Positions 1 to 8,184 of a stretch of 64,000 bases of DNA are shown here, piece after piece. The notes under the pieces were generated by a model. The model had not been told where the DNA came from and made no database searches. It worked only from the letters and a program-made list of their open reading frames with translations. The stretch covers positions 2,232,001-2,296,000 of the forward strand of contig NZ_CP115300.1 of the NCBI RefSeq assembly GCF_027625935.1, given 5' to 3'. Positions within the stretch are counted from its first letter, which is position 1, and the number at the start of each line of letters is the position of its first letter. The DNA is from Streptomyces camelliae (lineage in GTDB: Bacteria; Actinomycetota; Actinomycetes; Streptomycetales; Streptomycetaceae). Made by a program: the position numbers and the translations under genes.

Positions 1-331
1 GGTGTCGGCCGAGAAGAACTCCACGCTGGTCCTGCCGATCCCGGTGGAGCTGCTGCACTTCCTGGAACGGGGCAACCCGCAGCAGACACCGAACGGCGGT
101 ACTCACCAGCAGACACCGAACGGCGGCAGCCCGCAGCAGGCGCCGGACAGGGCCGCACCCCCGCTCACGCTGGACGACAGCGCCCCGCCACCCCCGCTCG
201 CACCGGACGACACCGGAACACCGCCTGCGCTCACGCTGGACGACAGTGCCCCGTCACCCCCGCTCGCGCTGGACGACGGCGGCACGCCGCAGCTCGCGCC
301 GGACGGTGACGGAGAGACGCGTTCCGGCTAG
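1..331 (+). CDS. SPFH/band 7 (stomatin-like) protein, C-terminal fragment
   Basis: This gene is cut by the left edge of the window; only about 109 C-terminal residues are visible. The segment AEKNSTLVLPIPVELLHFLE is the end of the SPFH/band-7 membrane scaffold domain as I remember it from Streptomyces slipin-like proteins. After it comes a low-complexity Pro/Asp-rich tail built of repeats: three copies of a 9-residue unit (QQTPNGGTH and variants, DNA about 79-159) and two copies of a 22-residue unit starting LTLDDSAP (DNA period 66 bases, starting near 163 and 229). The tail is probably a flexible cytoplasmic extension. The family assignment rests on a short conserved stretch, so it is moderate. 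Confidence 0.6.
   Translation, partial: VSAEKNSTLVLPIPVELLHFLERGNPQQTPNGGTHQQTPNGGSPQQAPDRAAPPLTLDDSAPPPPLAPDDTGTPPALTLDDSAPSPPLALDDGGTPQLAPDGDGETRSG
79..294 (+). repeat. In-frame tandem repeats in the SPFH protein tail
   Basis: A 27-base unit (cagcagacaccgaacggcgg core) occurs about three times from 79. A 66-base unit starting gctcacgctggacgacag occurs twice, at about 163 and 229. All units keep the reading frame, so copy number can change without a frameshift. They encode Gln/Pro/Gly- and Asp/Pro-rich disordered sequence. Confidence 0.75.
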
Positions 332-341
332 CGTGCCGGAC

Positions 342-911
342 ATGCGCAAGAGCTTGGCGGTCCTGACGGCCGTGCTGGCCGGCGTCGCCGCATGCGGGGG
401 CGGTGGCGGGGACCAGGGCGCGGCCGTCAAGGGGGACAGCTCCGCCTCCCCGACGGCCACCGCCCGCATCACGGTCACGAGCACCGCGTACGCCCAGGGC
501 GGCACGATCCCGCGCCGCCACACCTGCGACGGAGCGGATCTCTCGCCGCCGCTCGCCTTCTCCGGCGTACCCGCGCGAACGGTGTCCCTGGCCCTGCTGC
601 TGCGGGACGCCGACACCCCGCACGGCAGGTTCACGCACTGGCTGGTGTGGGACATCGACGCACACACCGCACACCTGTCGGCGGGAGCACACCCGCCGGG
701 CACGACCGAGGGCCGCAACGACTTCGGCAGACCGGGCTACGGCGGCCCGTGCCCGCCGCACGGCGACCGGCCGCACCACTACGTCCTGACGGTGTACGCG
801 GCCGACAGCCGGCCGAAGCTCACGGCGAACGCCGCCCCGGACGACCTCCTGCAGGCCCTGGCAGGCCACACCCTGGCCACCGGCACCCTCACCGGCCGAT
901 ACGGCCGCTAG
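342..911 (+). CDS. YbhB/YbcL-type PEBP family lipoprotein
   Basis: A 189-residue secreted lipoprotein of the phosphatidylethanolamine-binding (Raf kinase inhibitor-like) family. The N-terminus is a lipoprotein signal peptide ending in a lipobox LAGVAAC with Cys18. The mature part carries the PEBP core: CDGADLSPPLAF, then LLLRDADTPHGRFTHWLVWDI (the DxD and H ligand-pocket residues), and the C-terminal GPCPPHGDRPHHYVLTVYA block. Bacterial members have no settled biochemical role; small-ligand binding is likely. ATG 342 is chosen because the signal peptide starts there; an in-frame GTG at 333 is possible. It starts 10 bases after the upstream stop, so cotranscription is likely. Confidence 0.85.
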   Translation: MRKSLAVLTAVLAGVAACGGGGGDQGAAVKGDSSASPTATARITVTSTAYAQGGTIPRRHTCDGADLSPPLAFSGVPARTVSLALLLRDADTPHGRFTHWLVWDIDAHTAHLSAGAHPPGTTEGRNDFGRPGYGGPCPPHGDRPHHYVLTVYAADSRPKLTANAAPDDLLQALAGHTLATGTLTGRYGR

Positions 912-940
912 TCAGGTGACCGTCGCCCTACGCTGGGAGC

Positions 941-1132
941 ATGAGCGACGAGGACGACACGACGTACTGCACGATCGTCGGGACGGCGAAACCCCCGAAG
1001 GCCGACGGGCCGCCGTACGCCGAGTGTGTGCTGTGCCGGGAGCCGACGGAGTACCCGGAGTCGTACAAGGGGATCACGCTCTGCCCGGTGTGCGAGTGGC
1101 AGGAGGCGCAGCGCACCGCGTGCTCAGGGTGA
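941..1132 (+). CDS. Small zinc-ribbon-like protein
   Basis: A 63-residue protein with two CxxC pairs (CVLC near residue 29, CPVC near residue 47), suggesting one structural zinc site. The N-terminus is acidic (MSDEDDTTYC). I do not recognise a named family. Its 3' end overlaps the convergent permease gene by 9 bases. Third-position GC is normal for the genome, supporting a real gene. Function unknown. Confidence 0.7.
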   Translation: MSDEDDTTYCTIVGTAKPPKADGPPYAECVLCREPTEYPESYKGITLCPVCEWQEAQRTACSG

Positions 1133-1795
1133 GCGGCGGTCGGTGAGCCTAGCGGCCACGGCGAAGGCGGCTGCCGTGAGCAGGGCCGCTCCGGCCAGCG
1201 GCAGCACCGGCACCGGTACCCGGCCGGTCTGCGAACCGGTGACCAGTCCGCGGACCGCGGCCTCGGCCGGAGATCCGGTGAGCACCACCGCGAGCAGCGC
1301 GCCCAGCAGCATCGCGGGCACCGCGCGGCCGGTGGAGCGCAGCACCGGCCGGTTGGTGAGCGCGCCGACGGCCGCGCCGAGCAGCGCGCACGCGAGCGTG
1401 GCCGGCAGCCCGGCCGCGCCGGCCTTGAGCGCGGGTACGTGGATCTGGTGGTCGTTGCTCGCCGGGGCGCTGATCAGCGTCACCACGACGGTCGCCACCA
1501 CGCCGAGCGCGGCCGCCGCGCACAGCGCGGTCAGCAGACAGGCGAGGTGCGCCCGGGCCGGGCCGCGTGCGGCGGCGACGCAGGCGCGGGCCGCGTCCGC
1601 CTCGCCGGTGACGCAGATCCGCACCAGCCAGGCGGCCACCGGGAGCACACCGGCGGCCGTGTAGCCGAGCGAGTCGAGGACGGGCTGGCCGCTCTGCACG
1701 CCGATCCCGAGGAACGCGGCGTACAGGATCACCGGCGGCAGCCAGCGCTGGGAGCGCACCAGCAGGTCGGCCTGGTAGCGCAGGAGTGCGGTCAT
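1124..1795 (-). CDS. ABC transporter membrane protein
   Basis: A 223-residue hydrophobic protein with about six predicted membrane spans (for example WLPPVILYAAFLGIGV near the N-terminus and LPLAGAALLTAAAFAVAARL near the C-terminus). It directly follows the ATPase gene with an ATGA overlap, so the two are translationally coupled and probably form one exporter. No solute-binding protein is nearby, which favours export. It has no recognised substrate-specific motif. Confidence 0.75.
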   Translation of the reverse strand: MTALLRYQADLLVRSQRWLPPVILYAAFLGIGVQSGQPVLDSLGYTAAGVLPVAAWLVRICVTGEADAARACVAAARGPARAHLACLLTALCAAAALGVVATVVVTLISAPASNDHQIHVPALKAGAAGLPATLACALLGAAVGALTNRPVLRSTGRAVPAMLLGALLAVVLTGSPAEAAVRGLVTGSQTGRVPVPVLPLAGAALLTAAAFAVAARLTDRRSP

Positions 1796-2664
1796 GGGCG
1801 GCTTTCGGGGTCGGGGGGTTCGGGGGGCGGGGTCACGCTGACGACGTGCCAGGGCGGGCGGGCCGTGAGCAGGACGCGCAGGAGGACGTCCGAGTGGGAG
1901 ACGGGGACGGCGAGTCGGTAGCTGCCGGGGCCGGTCTCCTGCACGGAGGTGACGGTCCGTGCCGCGTCGGGCGGCAGCCCGCCCCCGGCCGGGCCCCGCA
2001 CGGCGACCAGGGCGAGCGGCCCGGCCGGTGGACTCCCGTCCTCCGTACGGTGCTTGAGCCCTCTGTCGAGCACGGTGTACGTCGCGTCCGGCGCCCCGGC
2101 CAGCCGACGCGGGTCGTGGTCGACGAACACCACGGCACCCCCGGCGGCGGTCCGCTCGGCCACTGCCCGCTCCAGCTCGGCCCGCGCCGCCGCGTCCAGA
2201 CCGGTCCAGGCCTCGTCCAGCACCAGCAGCTCCGGTTCGCCGAGCAGCGCCTGGGCCACGGCGACCTTCTGGCTGCTGCCCTTGGACAGCCGGGCCATCG
2301 GGGTGCCGGCGTGGGCGGCCACGCCGAACCGCTCCAGCCAGGTGCCGGCCGCGCGCGTCGCGCTCGGGCGGCTCAGGCCGTGCACCGTACCGAGATGGGT
2401 GAGATAGCCGAGGGGGGTGAAGGGCAGCGCCGCAGGGAACCGCTCGGGGACGTACGCCGTGCGCGGGCGGCCGGTGACCCGGCCCTCCGTCGGCGCGTCG
2501 AGCCGGGCGAGAAGGCGCAGGAGGGTGGATTTGCCGGTGCCGTTCGCTCCTTCCACGCGGGTGAGGGTGCCGGGGGCGATGGTGAGGTCGACGCCTCGTA
2601 ACACCCAGGGGCCGCGGATGCCGTACCGGCGGCCTACGGCGATCAGTCGTAGGTCACGTTGCAT
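1792..2664 (-). CDS. ABC transporter ATP-binding protein
   Basis: A 290-residue ATPase. Walker A is GANGTGKST (about residue 40), the signature is LSKGSSQKVAVAQALL, and Walker B with catalytic Glu is LLVLDEAWTGLD. The H-loop FVDHDPRR follows. The signature is a variant (LSKGS rather than LSGGQ), common in CcmA/exporter-type NBDs. It couples by a 4-base overlap to the membrane gene. The start is close to the divergent hydrolase gene (about 40 bases), so promoters of both lie between them or overlap coding sequence. Confidence 0.88.
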   Translation of the reverse strand: MQRDLRLIAVGRRYGIRGPWVLRGVDLTIAPGTLTRVEGANGTGKSTLLRLLARLDAPTEGRVTGRPRTAYVPERFPAALPFTPLGYLTHLGTVHGLSRPSATRAAGTWLERFGVAAHAGTPMARLSKGSSQKVAVAQALLGEPELLVLDEAWTGLDAAARAELERAVAERTAAGGAVVFVDHDPRRLAGAPDATYTVLDRGLKHRTEDGSPPAGPLALVAVRGPAGGGLPPDAARTVTSVQETGPGSYRLAVPVSHSDVLLRVLLTARPPWHVVSVTPPPEPPDPESRP

Positions 2665-2706
2665 GGGGCCATTGTGATCGGTTTCGCGCCCTTAAAGTTG
2701 GCTGGT

Positions 2707-3411
2707 GTGAGCCCTGATTCCACACCCCCGCGTGACAGGCGCGACGAAGCGCCCCAGTTCGTCCTGCCCCTCGTCGTACGGATAGAACGCGGCGCACCCC
2801 CGGCCCGTACCGACGCGCTGGAGACGGCCGCGCGGGCCGTGCTCGTGCTGCTCGGGGACGAGCGGGCGAACGGATACGGGGCGTGGGCCGAGGCGGTGCG
2901 CAACTGGGAGGACGCGCGGATCCGGAAGGTCGTGCGGCGGGCCCGGGGGGCCGAGTGGCGGCGGGCCGAGGCGCTGCCCGGGATCACGGTGACCGGCAAG
3001 GCCGCGCAGGTACGGGTCTTCCCGCCGATCCCGCTCGACGGCTGGCCCAAGGACCTGGCGAAGCTCCAGGTGTCCGGCACCGAACTGGACGACCCGGAAC
3101 CGCCCGTGGCGGCCGACCCGGCGCAGCCCGTGCTGTGGCTGAACCCGGAGCTGGAGATGTCGGCCGGCAAGGCCATGGCCCAGGCGGGGCACGGCGCCCA
3201 ACTGGCCTGGTGGGCGCTGCCGGAGGCGGAGCGCGCGACCTGGCGGGACGCGGGCTGCGCGCTGGCGGTCCGTACGGCCGACCCCGCCGACTGGGTCCGG
3301 CTGACCGGCAGTGGGCTGCCGGTCGTCCGGGACGCCGGTTTCACGGAGATCGCACCGGGCAGCTGCACGGTCGTCGCCGATCATCCCGCGCTGCGCCAGG
3401 GGCGGGGATGA
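2707..3411 (+). CDS. Peptidyl-tRNA hydrolase 2-like protein
   Basis: About 234 residues from GTG 2707. The C-terminal half carries the PTH2 fold signature: LWLNPELEMSAGKAMAQAGHGAQLAWWAL, where the conserved GKxxxQxxHA-like block includes the Lys and His of the active site. PTH2 enzymes release peptides from peptidyl-tRNA. The first ~130 residues (PLVVRIERGAPPARTDALE onwards) are an extra N-terminal domain typical of actinobacterial versions. An upstream in-frame ATG at 2659 would overlap the divergent ABC gene and is less likely. It overlaps the next gene by 4 bases (ATGA). Confidence 0.78.
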   Translation: MSPDSTPPRDRRDEAPQFVLPLVVRIERGAPPARTDALETAARAVLVLLGDERANGYGAWAEAVRNWEDARIRKVVRRARGAEWRRAEALPGITVTGKAAQVRVFPPIPLDGWPKDLAKLQVSGTELDDPEPPVAADPAQPVLWLNPELEMSAGKAMAQAGHGAQLAWWALPEAERATWRDAGCALAVRTADPADWVRLTGSGLPVVRDAGFTEIAPGSCTVVADHPALRQGRG

Positions 3412-4046
3412 CGCGGGTCGACGGCCGGGTCGAACGGGGCAACCGCACCCGGCAGCTGGTACTGCGGCGCACGGTGGACATCGCCTCGGTCGAGGGCCTG
3501 GAGGCGCTCACCGTCGGCCGGCTCGCCGCCGAGCTGGAGCTGAGCAAGAGCGGGGTGTTCGCGCTCTTCGGCTCCAAGCAGGAGCTGCAGCTGGCCACCA
3601 TCCGGGAGGCCGCGCGGATCTACACCGAGCGGGTGCTCCGGCCCGCGGCCCAGACCCCGCCCGGCCTCGGCCGGGTGTGGCGGCTGTGCGAGCTGTGGCT
3701 GGAGTACTCGCGCGGCCGGGTGTTCCCGGGCGGCTGCTTCTTCTACGGCGCCATGGCCGAGTACGACGCCCGGACCGGGCCGGTGCACGACGCCGTGGTC
3801 CGCGCGCAGCGCGACTGGTCGGCGCATGTGGAGCGCACGATCGACGAGGCCCGCGCGGCGGGCGAGCTGCGCGCCGGCACGGATGTCGGCCAACTCGCCT
3901 TCGAGGTGGTGGCGTTGCTGGAGACGGCGAACGCCCTGTCGGTGCTGCACGACGAGGAGAGCGCGTACCGCAGGGCTCGGGTGGGCATCGCGGCGCGCCT
4001 GCGGGACGTGGCCGTGGACGGGGTCCCGCTCCCCCACGTCACCTGA
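3408..4046 (+). CDS. TetR family transcriptional regulator
   Basis: A 212-residue regulator. The N-terminal helix-turn-helix reads LTVGRLAAELELSKSGVFALFGSKQELQLATI (about residues 34-65), a textbook TetR recognition helix. The C-terminal ligand domain contains GGCFFYGAMAEYD. The ATG overlaps the PTH2 stop by 4 bases, so the two genes are coupled. It could regulate itself and the downstream TIGR03086 gene. Ligand unknown. Confidence 0.88.
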   Translation: MTRVDGRVERGNRTRQLVLRRTVDIASVEGLEALTVGRLAAELELSKSGVFALFGSKQELQLATIREAARIYTERVLRPAAQTPPGLGRVWRLCELWLEYSRGRVFPGGCFFYGAMAEYDARTGPVHDAVVRAQRDWSAHVERTIDEARAAGELRAGTDVGQLAFEVVALLETANALSVLHDEESAYRRARVGIAARLRDVAVDGVPLPHVT

Positions 4047-4124
4047 TCCGCGGTCCGGTTGGGGATCGGCCCGGCTTCCAGAAAAATGAGCACGACCGTT
4101 CGCTTTGTTTTATAGGCTCGGACC

Positions 4125-4730
4125 ATGACTGTGACCGGAATGAACGTCGTGGAACTCGACCGGATCGCCGTCCAGGAGGCCGTACGCCTAGTGGACCTGG
4201 CCACGGCCGCGGACTGGACGCGGGACACCCCCTGCGCGGGCTGGACCCTGCGCCGGCTCGTCGCGCACATGACCGCACAGCACTTCGGGTTCGCCGCGGC
4301 GGCGCGCGGTGCGGGCCGGGAGCCGGAGCACTGGCGGGAGGCCGAGGACGTGAGCGAGCCCGCCCGGGCCCACCGGTCGGCCGCCGCCGAGGTGCTCGCG
4401 GCCTTCGCCGAACCGGGCGTGACGGAACGGGAGTTCGCGCTGCCGAACCTGGGCGGCATTCCGGGCGGCCGGGCCGTCGGCTTCCATTTCGTGGACTACG
4501 TGGTGCACGCCTGGGACGTCGCCGCCACCCTCGGCACCACGGTGCACCTGCCCGAGCACGTGCTCGGCGCCGCGCTCGCCGTGGCCCGCGCGGTACCCAC
4601 CGATCCCGCCGGGCGCGGCCCGGGCTTCTCCTTCGCCCCGGCGCTGGAGGTGCCCGAGGGCTCCGGCCCGCTTCAGGAGGCGCTGCGGCTGCTGGGCCGC
4701 AGCCCCGAGCGGTGGCCGGTGCGGGGCTGA
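4125..4730 (+). CDS. TIGR03086 family metal-binding protein (DinB/MDMPI superfamily)
   Basis: 201 residues. The motif TPCAGWTLRRLVAHMTAQHFGFAAAARG is the N-terminal four-helix metal-binding domain of the mycothiol-dependent maleylpyruvate isomerase/DinB superfamily. Further His residues (VGFHFVDYVVHAWDVA) complete the likely metal site. Such proteins are often mycothiol S-transferases, but this substrate is unknown. The upstream region (4047-4124) is locally AT-rich (tttgttttataggctcgg), suggesting its own promoter. Confidence 0.8.
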   Translation: MTVTGMNVVELDRIAVQEAVRLVDLATAADWTRDTPCAGWTLRRLVAHMTAQHFGFAAAARGAGREPEHWREAEDVSEPARAHRSAAAEVLAAFAEPGVTEREFALPNLGGIPGGRAVGFHFVDYVVHAWDVAATLGTTVHLPEHVLGAALAVARAVPTDPAGRGPGFSFAPALEVPEGSGPLQEALRLLGRSPERWPVRG

Positions 4731-4820
4731 ACCTCAAATGTTGCTCTGAACGCGACAAGGAGGGGGTTCGGGGCCGCCCGCCGGGGCGATACCTCCGTCA
4801 TTCGCACGAGGGGAGGGGTC

Positions 4821-6182
4821 ATGGGGGAAGGGGCCATGCGGGGAGAGGCCGTGCCGCGGTTGGGTACGGGGATCGGCTGGCGGCCGGAGATCGCGGACGC
4901 CGTGGAGCGGATGCCGGGGATCGACTGGGTGGAGGTCGTGGCGGAGAACGTCTGCCCGGGCCACCTCCCGGAGTCCCTGCTGCGGCTGCGCGAGCGCGGG
5001 GTGACCGTGATCCCGCACGGCGTCTCCCTCGGCCTGGGCGGCGCCGACCGCCCCGACGCGGGCCGCCTCACGGCGCTGGCGGAGCGCGCGGAGGCCCTCG
5101 GCTCCCCCCTGGTCACCGAGCACATCGCGTTCGTCCGCGCGGGCGGCGCGCTCACCGTGTCCCCGCCGCTGGAGGCCGGGCATCTGCTGCCGGTGCCGCG
5201 CACCCGGGACGCCCTGGACGTGCTCTGCGAGAACGTCCGCATCGCGCAGGACGCCCTGCCCGTGCCGCTGGCCCTGGAGAACATCGCCGCGCTGTTCTCC
5301 TGGCCGGGCGAGGAGCTCACCGAGGGGCAGTTCCTGGCCGAGCTGGTCGAGCGCACCGGCGTGCGGCTGCTGATCGACGTGGCCAACCTGCACACCAACC
5401 ACGTCAACCGGGGCGAGGACCCGGCCCGCGCGCTGGCCGAGCTGCCGCTGGAGGCGCTGGCCTACGTCCATGTCGCGGGCGGCTTCGAGCGCGACGGGGT
5501 CTGGCACGACAGCCACGCCCATCCGGTACCGCGCCCGGTCCTGGACATCCTGACCGACCTCGCCGCCCGCACCACCCCGCCCGGGGTCCTGCTGGAACGG
5601 GACGAGAACTTCCCCGAACCGGCGGAACTGGAGCGGGAGCTGACCCTGATCCGGGAGGCGGTGACGGCCGCCGCCCGGGAGGGAGCCGGCACCGGTGGCG
5701 GTACGGGGGCCGCCATCGCTGCCGGGCCGGCGGGCGGAGGCGTCGCCGTACTCGCGCGGCCCGCGGTGGACGCACGCGAGCGGGTCGCCGTCGCCCAGGC
5801 CGCCGTACTGTCCTCCCTGGTCGCCGGCACACCGGTGCCGGAGGGCTTCGACCGGACCCGGATGCGGGTCCAGGCCCGGGCTCTCGCCGCGAAGCGGGCG
5901 GACGTGGTGGCGAAGGTGGCCCCGGAACTGCCGGTGATCCTCGGCACGGGGTACCGGGAGACGTTCCTGGAGTACGCCCGGGAGCGGCCGATGAGCGGGG
6001 GGTACCGCCGGGACGCCCTGAATTTCGCCGCTCACCTGCTGCGTGCCGGACGGCCGGAGGAGGCGGGGTCCCGGCGGGAGCTGCGGGAGTGGTGGCTGGA
6101 GCGGGTGGGACCGGCGCCGAGGCAGTCCGGGGGACGGGTGGCCCGGGTGGCGCGGAGGGTGTTGCCGGGACGTCGGGGCTGA
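4821..6182 (+). CDS. DUF692 (MNIO-type multinuclear iron enzyme) with SCO6045-like C-terminal domain
   Basis: 453 residues. The TIM-barrel DUF692 domain spans about 10-285 and carries the expected iron ligands: His66 (VIPHG), Glu100-His101 (TEHIAF), Glu153 (LALEN), Asp186/Asn189/His191 ([11 protein letters not shown]), His217 (YVHVAGG), Asp230/His232 (HDSHAHP) and Glu259 (LLERDENFP). Characterised members (MbnB, TglH, ChrH) modify Cys or Asp of ribosomal peptides with a partner protein. Here a Gly/Ala-rich linker (about 290-310) joins a C-terminal helical domain (about 315-430) that may replace the separate partner. No precursor peptide is adjacent. The next two genes on the same strand are likely functional neighbours. 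An alternative ATG lies at 4836. Confidence 0.85.
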   Translation: MGEGAMRGEAVPRLGTGIGWRPEIADAVERMPGIDWVEVVAENVCPGHLPESLLRLRERGVTVIPHGVSLGLGGADRPDAGRLTALAERAEALGSPLVTEHIAFVRAGGALTVSPPLEAGHLLPVPRTRDALDVLCENVRIAQDALPVPLALENIAALFSWPGEELTEGQFLAELVERTGVRLLIDVANLHTNHVNRGEDPARALAELPLEALAYVHVAGGFERDGVWHDSHAHPVPRPVLDILTDLAARTTPPGVLLERDENFPEPAELERELTLIREAVTAAAREGAGTGGGTGAAIAAGPAGGGVAVLARPAVDARERVAVAQAAVLSSLVAGTPVPEGFDRTRMRVQARALAAKRADVVAKVAPELPVILGTGYRETFLEYARERPMSGGYRRDALNFAAHLLRAGRPEEAGSRRELREWWLERVGPAPRQSGGRVARVARRVLPGRRG

Positions 6183-6220
6183 GCTGGGCGTCGGGTCGCT
6201 TGCCGGAGCGAGCAGGGTGC

Positions 6221-6251
6221 CTCCCCCGAGCTCTTCGAGCAGGGGGTGCCC
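6221..6251 (+). repeat. Intergenic GC hairpin of the common Streptomyces CCCCC-GAGC-GGGGG type
   Basis: Sequence ctcccccgagctcttcgagc followed by agggggtgccc. GAGCTC/GAGC arms and CCCCC/GGGGG arms fold round a ttc loop. This resembles dispersed palindromic elements seen between Streptomyces genes, and it may also end DUF692 transcription 40 bases after its stop. Confidence 0.5.
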
Positions 6252-6306
6252 CCAGCGCCCACCCGTGCCGCCTCAGCGGCACGACTGCCCGCAGCCAGAG
6301 CCACAC

Positions 6307-6340
6307 CGCACCCGCACCCGCACCCGCACCCGCACCCGCC
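6307..6340 (+). repeat. Hexanucleotide tandem repeat (CACCCG)n
   Basis: About five and a half copies of cacccg in the 285-base gap between the DUF692 and DUF4142 genes. The rest of this gap is CA- and GC-rich with no convincing open frame. The repeat could vary in number by slippage. Confidence 0.8.
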
Positions 6341-6467
6341 AACGCTCCGCACCCGAACGGCGACAACGCGCACACGCCGAGCCCCGCAGGGTTCCGCCCC
6401 CAGTAATATGCCAAGCCGCACCACACCCCCCATGCACACGCGCGTGCGGTGCGGCACAGGAGGCACC

Positions 6468-7172
6468 ATGCGACCGCGCCCGCCGATCAAGGGCCGAGGC
6501 ATATTCAGCGGCACCGGACTCGTCATCGCGGCCCTCGCGGCGACCGCGGCGGCGCTGCTGTACCCGCTCTGGTCCTACGCCGACCGGCAGGACACGGCGA
6601 ACGCGAGCACGCTGAGCACGCAGACCGTCACCACCCCCTACGGCCCGCTGTCCGCACAGGACCAGGACTTCATCACCAAGGTCCGCCTCGCGGGGCTCTG
6701 GGAGCTGCCCGCCGGCGAGCTGGCGGAGCGCAAGGGCACCACGGTGGCCGTACGCACCGCGGGCCAGCACCTGGTCGACGGACACACCTCCCTGGACGCG
6801 CACGTGCGCACCGTCGCCGGCCAGCTCGGCACACCGCTGCCGAACGAGCCGAACGAGCAGCAGAAGCAGTGGCTCGCCACCCTGAACGCGGCGCAGGGAG
6901 TGGACTTCGACCGTCAGTTCGCCGCGATCCTGCGGCTCGCGCACGGCCGGGTGTTCACGCTGGTGGCCCAGGTCCGGGCCGACACCCAGAACTCTTTGGT
7001 CCGCGATCTCGCCGACGACGCCAACGCGACCGTCCTGGACCACATCAAGGTCCTGGAGGCGACGGGGTACGTCGACTTCGCCTCGCTCGCGCGGGAGCTG
7101 GCCGCCTCCCCCACTCCCGTGCCGACCCCGCCGGCGGTCGCCCCGAGCGCCGCCGTCCCGGTGACGCCGTAG
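6468..7172 (+). CDS. DUF4142 domain-containing membrane-anchored protein
   Basis: 234 residues from ATG 6468, which has a good ribosome site (acaggagg) 5 bases upstream. An N-terminal signal-anchor (FSGTGLVIAALAATAAALLYPLW, about residues 13-35) is followed by the DUF4142 ferritin-like helical domain, starting LSAQDQDFITKVRLAGLWELPAGELA and repeating His-bearing helices (GQHLVDGHTSLDAHV; DHIKVLEATG). It ends in a Pro/Val/Ala-rich tail. Predicted to face the outside. Function unknown. It lies between the DUF692 and TIGR04222 genes on the same strand. Confidence 0.8.
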   Translation: MRPRPPIKGRGIFSGTGLVIAALAATAAALLYPLWSYADRQDTANASTLSTQTVTTPYGPLSAQDQDFITKVRLAGLWELPAGELAERKGTTVAVRTAGQHLVDGHTSLDAHVRTVAGQLGTPLPNEPNEQQKQWLATLNAAQGVDFDRQFAAILRLAHGRVFTLVAQVRADTQNSLVRDLADDANATVLDHIKVLEATGYVDFASLARELAASPTPVPTPPAVAPSAAVPVTP

Positions 7173-7270
7173 CCGAGCGGCCGAACGGAACGTCACATAC
7201 CGGCCACACTGCGTCCGGATAGTGAACAGGGCATGGCGTCCACCCGGATCCCTGGCATAGAAAACAGATC

Positions 7271-8056
7271 ATGTTCTGGGTCCTTCTCCTGTTTCTGGCC
7301 TGGGCTTTCGCCGGTACGGCGTGCACCCGGCTGTGCCTGGCGGCCGTGCGCGCGGCAGCACTGGACGTGGCTGCCGCCACGGTGGACCGGGAGCAGGCTC
7401 ACGGTCTGACGCTGTACGAGGCGGCCTTCCTCTCCGGCGGCCCCGTCCGGGTCGCCGACGTGACGATGGTCTCGATGGCCCGTCAGCGGCGCCTGCTGCT
7501 CGCGCACACCGGCTGGGCCACGGTCGTGGACCCGCAGGGGCACGACGAGATCGAGCAGTCCGTCATAGGGGCCATAGGGCCGGACGGCCAGTCGCGGATC
7601 CAGCCCGTGCGGGCGCGCGCGGCCGGCGCGGAGGCCGTACGGCGGCTCGCCCACCGGCTGGAGCGCGCCGGTCTCGCCGTGCCCGACGGTGCCGGTACGA
7701 CCGTGGCGGCGGCCGTCCGCCAGGTGTGCGCCGCCGGTCTCGCCGTGGCGGCGCTCGGGGTGACCGCGCTGCTGCTGCCCGTCCCCACCGGGACCCCGCG
7801 GCTGCTGGTCGGCCTGTGGTTCGCCCTGCCGCTCACGCTCTGTCTGAGCTGCCTGGTCATCGCCCGGTTCGAGGTGCATCCGTACTCCCGCTGGGCCTCG
7901 CCCGCCGGGCTGCGGCTGCTGGGCGCGCTCACCCGCAAGCCCGCCGGGGACGAGCGGTCGTTCCTCACCTCCGTCGCCGTCCGCGGGATCCGCGCGATCG
8001 GCGAACCGGAGCTCCGCGCGGCCTTCACCCACCGCGACCAGCCCTGGCGGGAGTGA
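7271..8056 (+). CDS. TIGR04222 domain-containing membrane protein
   Basis: 261 residues. An N-terminal membrane helix (MFWVLLLFLAWAFAGTAC) precedes the soluble TIGR04222 region, marked by LTLYEAAFLSGGPVRVADVTMVSMARQRRLLL (about residues 44-75). Two more hydrophobic segments follow (about 155-205). From memory, many actinobacterial relatives end in a Gly/Cys-rich low-complexity tail and sit near DUF692 genes; here the C-terminus is plain (FTHRDQPWRE) with no Cys tail. It may be a membrane partner of the DUF692 enzyme, but that is inference. Confidence 0.72.
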   Translation: MFWVLLLFLAWAFAGTACTRLCLAAVRAAALDVAAATVDREQAHGLTLYEAAFLSGGPVRVADVTMVSMARQRRLLLAHTGWATVVDPQGHDEIEQSVIGAIGPDGQSRIQPVRARAAGAEAVRRLAHRLERAGLAVPDGAGTTVAAAVRQVCAAGLAVAALGVTALLLPVPTGTPRLLVGLWFALPLTLCLSCLVIARFEVHPYSRWASPAGLRLLGALTRKPAGDERSFLTSVAVRGIRAIGEPELRAAFTHRDQPWRE

Positions 8057-8184
8057 GGGCGGCTTCGGAGCGGTCGGAGGGGCGCATCGGGGGCATTGGC
8101 GCGACACCGGCCGGGTGGTGCTTGTCTTCTTGTCCGCCCGAACGAAACATCCCTTCTGTCGTCGCCGCACCGAAGGGATACGCG

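Noticed and set aside
4821..6182. A complete RiPP biosynthetic cluster
   Set aside because: No precursor peptide, protease or exporter typical of RiPP clusters is visible near the DUF692 gene; only the enzyme is supported.
6300..6345. Short repeats as a CRISPR array
   Set aside because: Units are six bases with no spacers, and there are no cas genes.
3311..6406. A 1031-codon open frame on the + strand across the TetR, TIGR03086 and DUF692 genes
   Set aside because: It is out of frame with three genes that have clear domains, and its product is Arg/Gly/Pro-rich nonsense. High GC suppresses stops in shadow frames.
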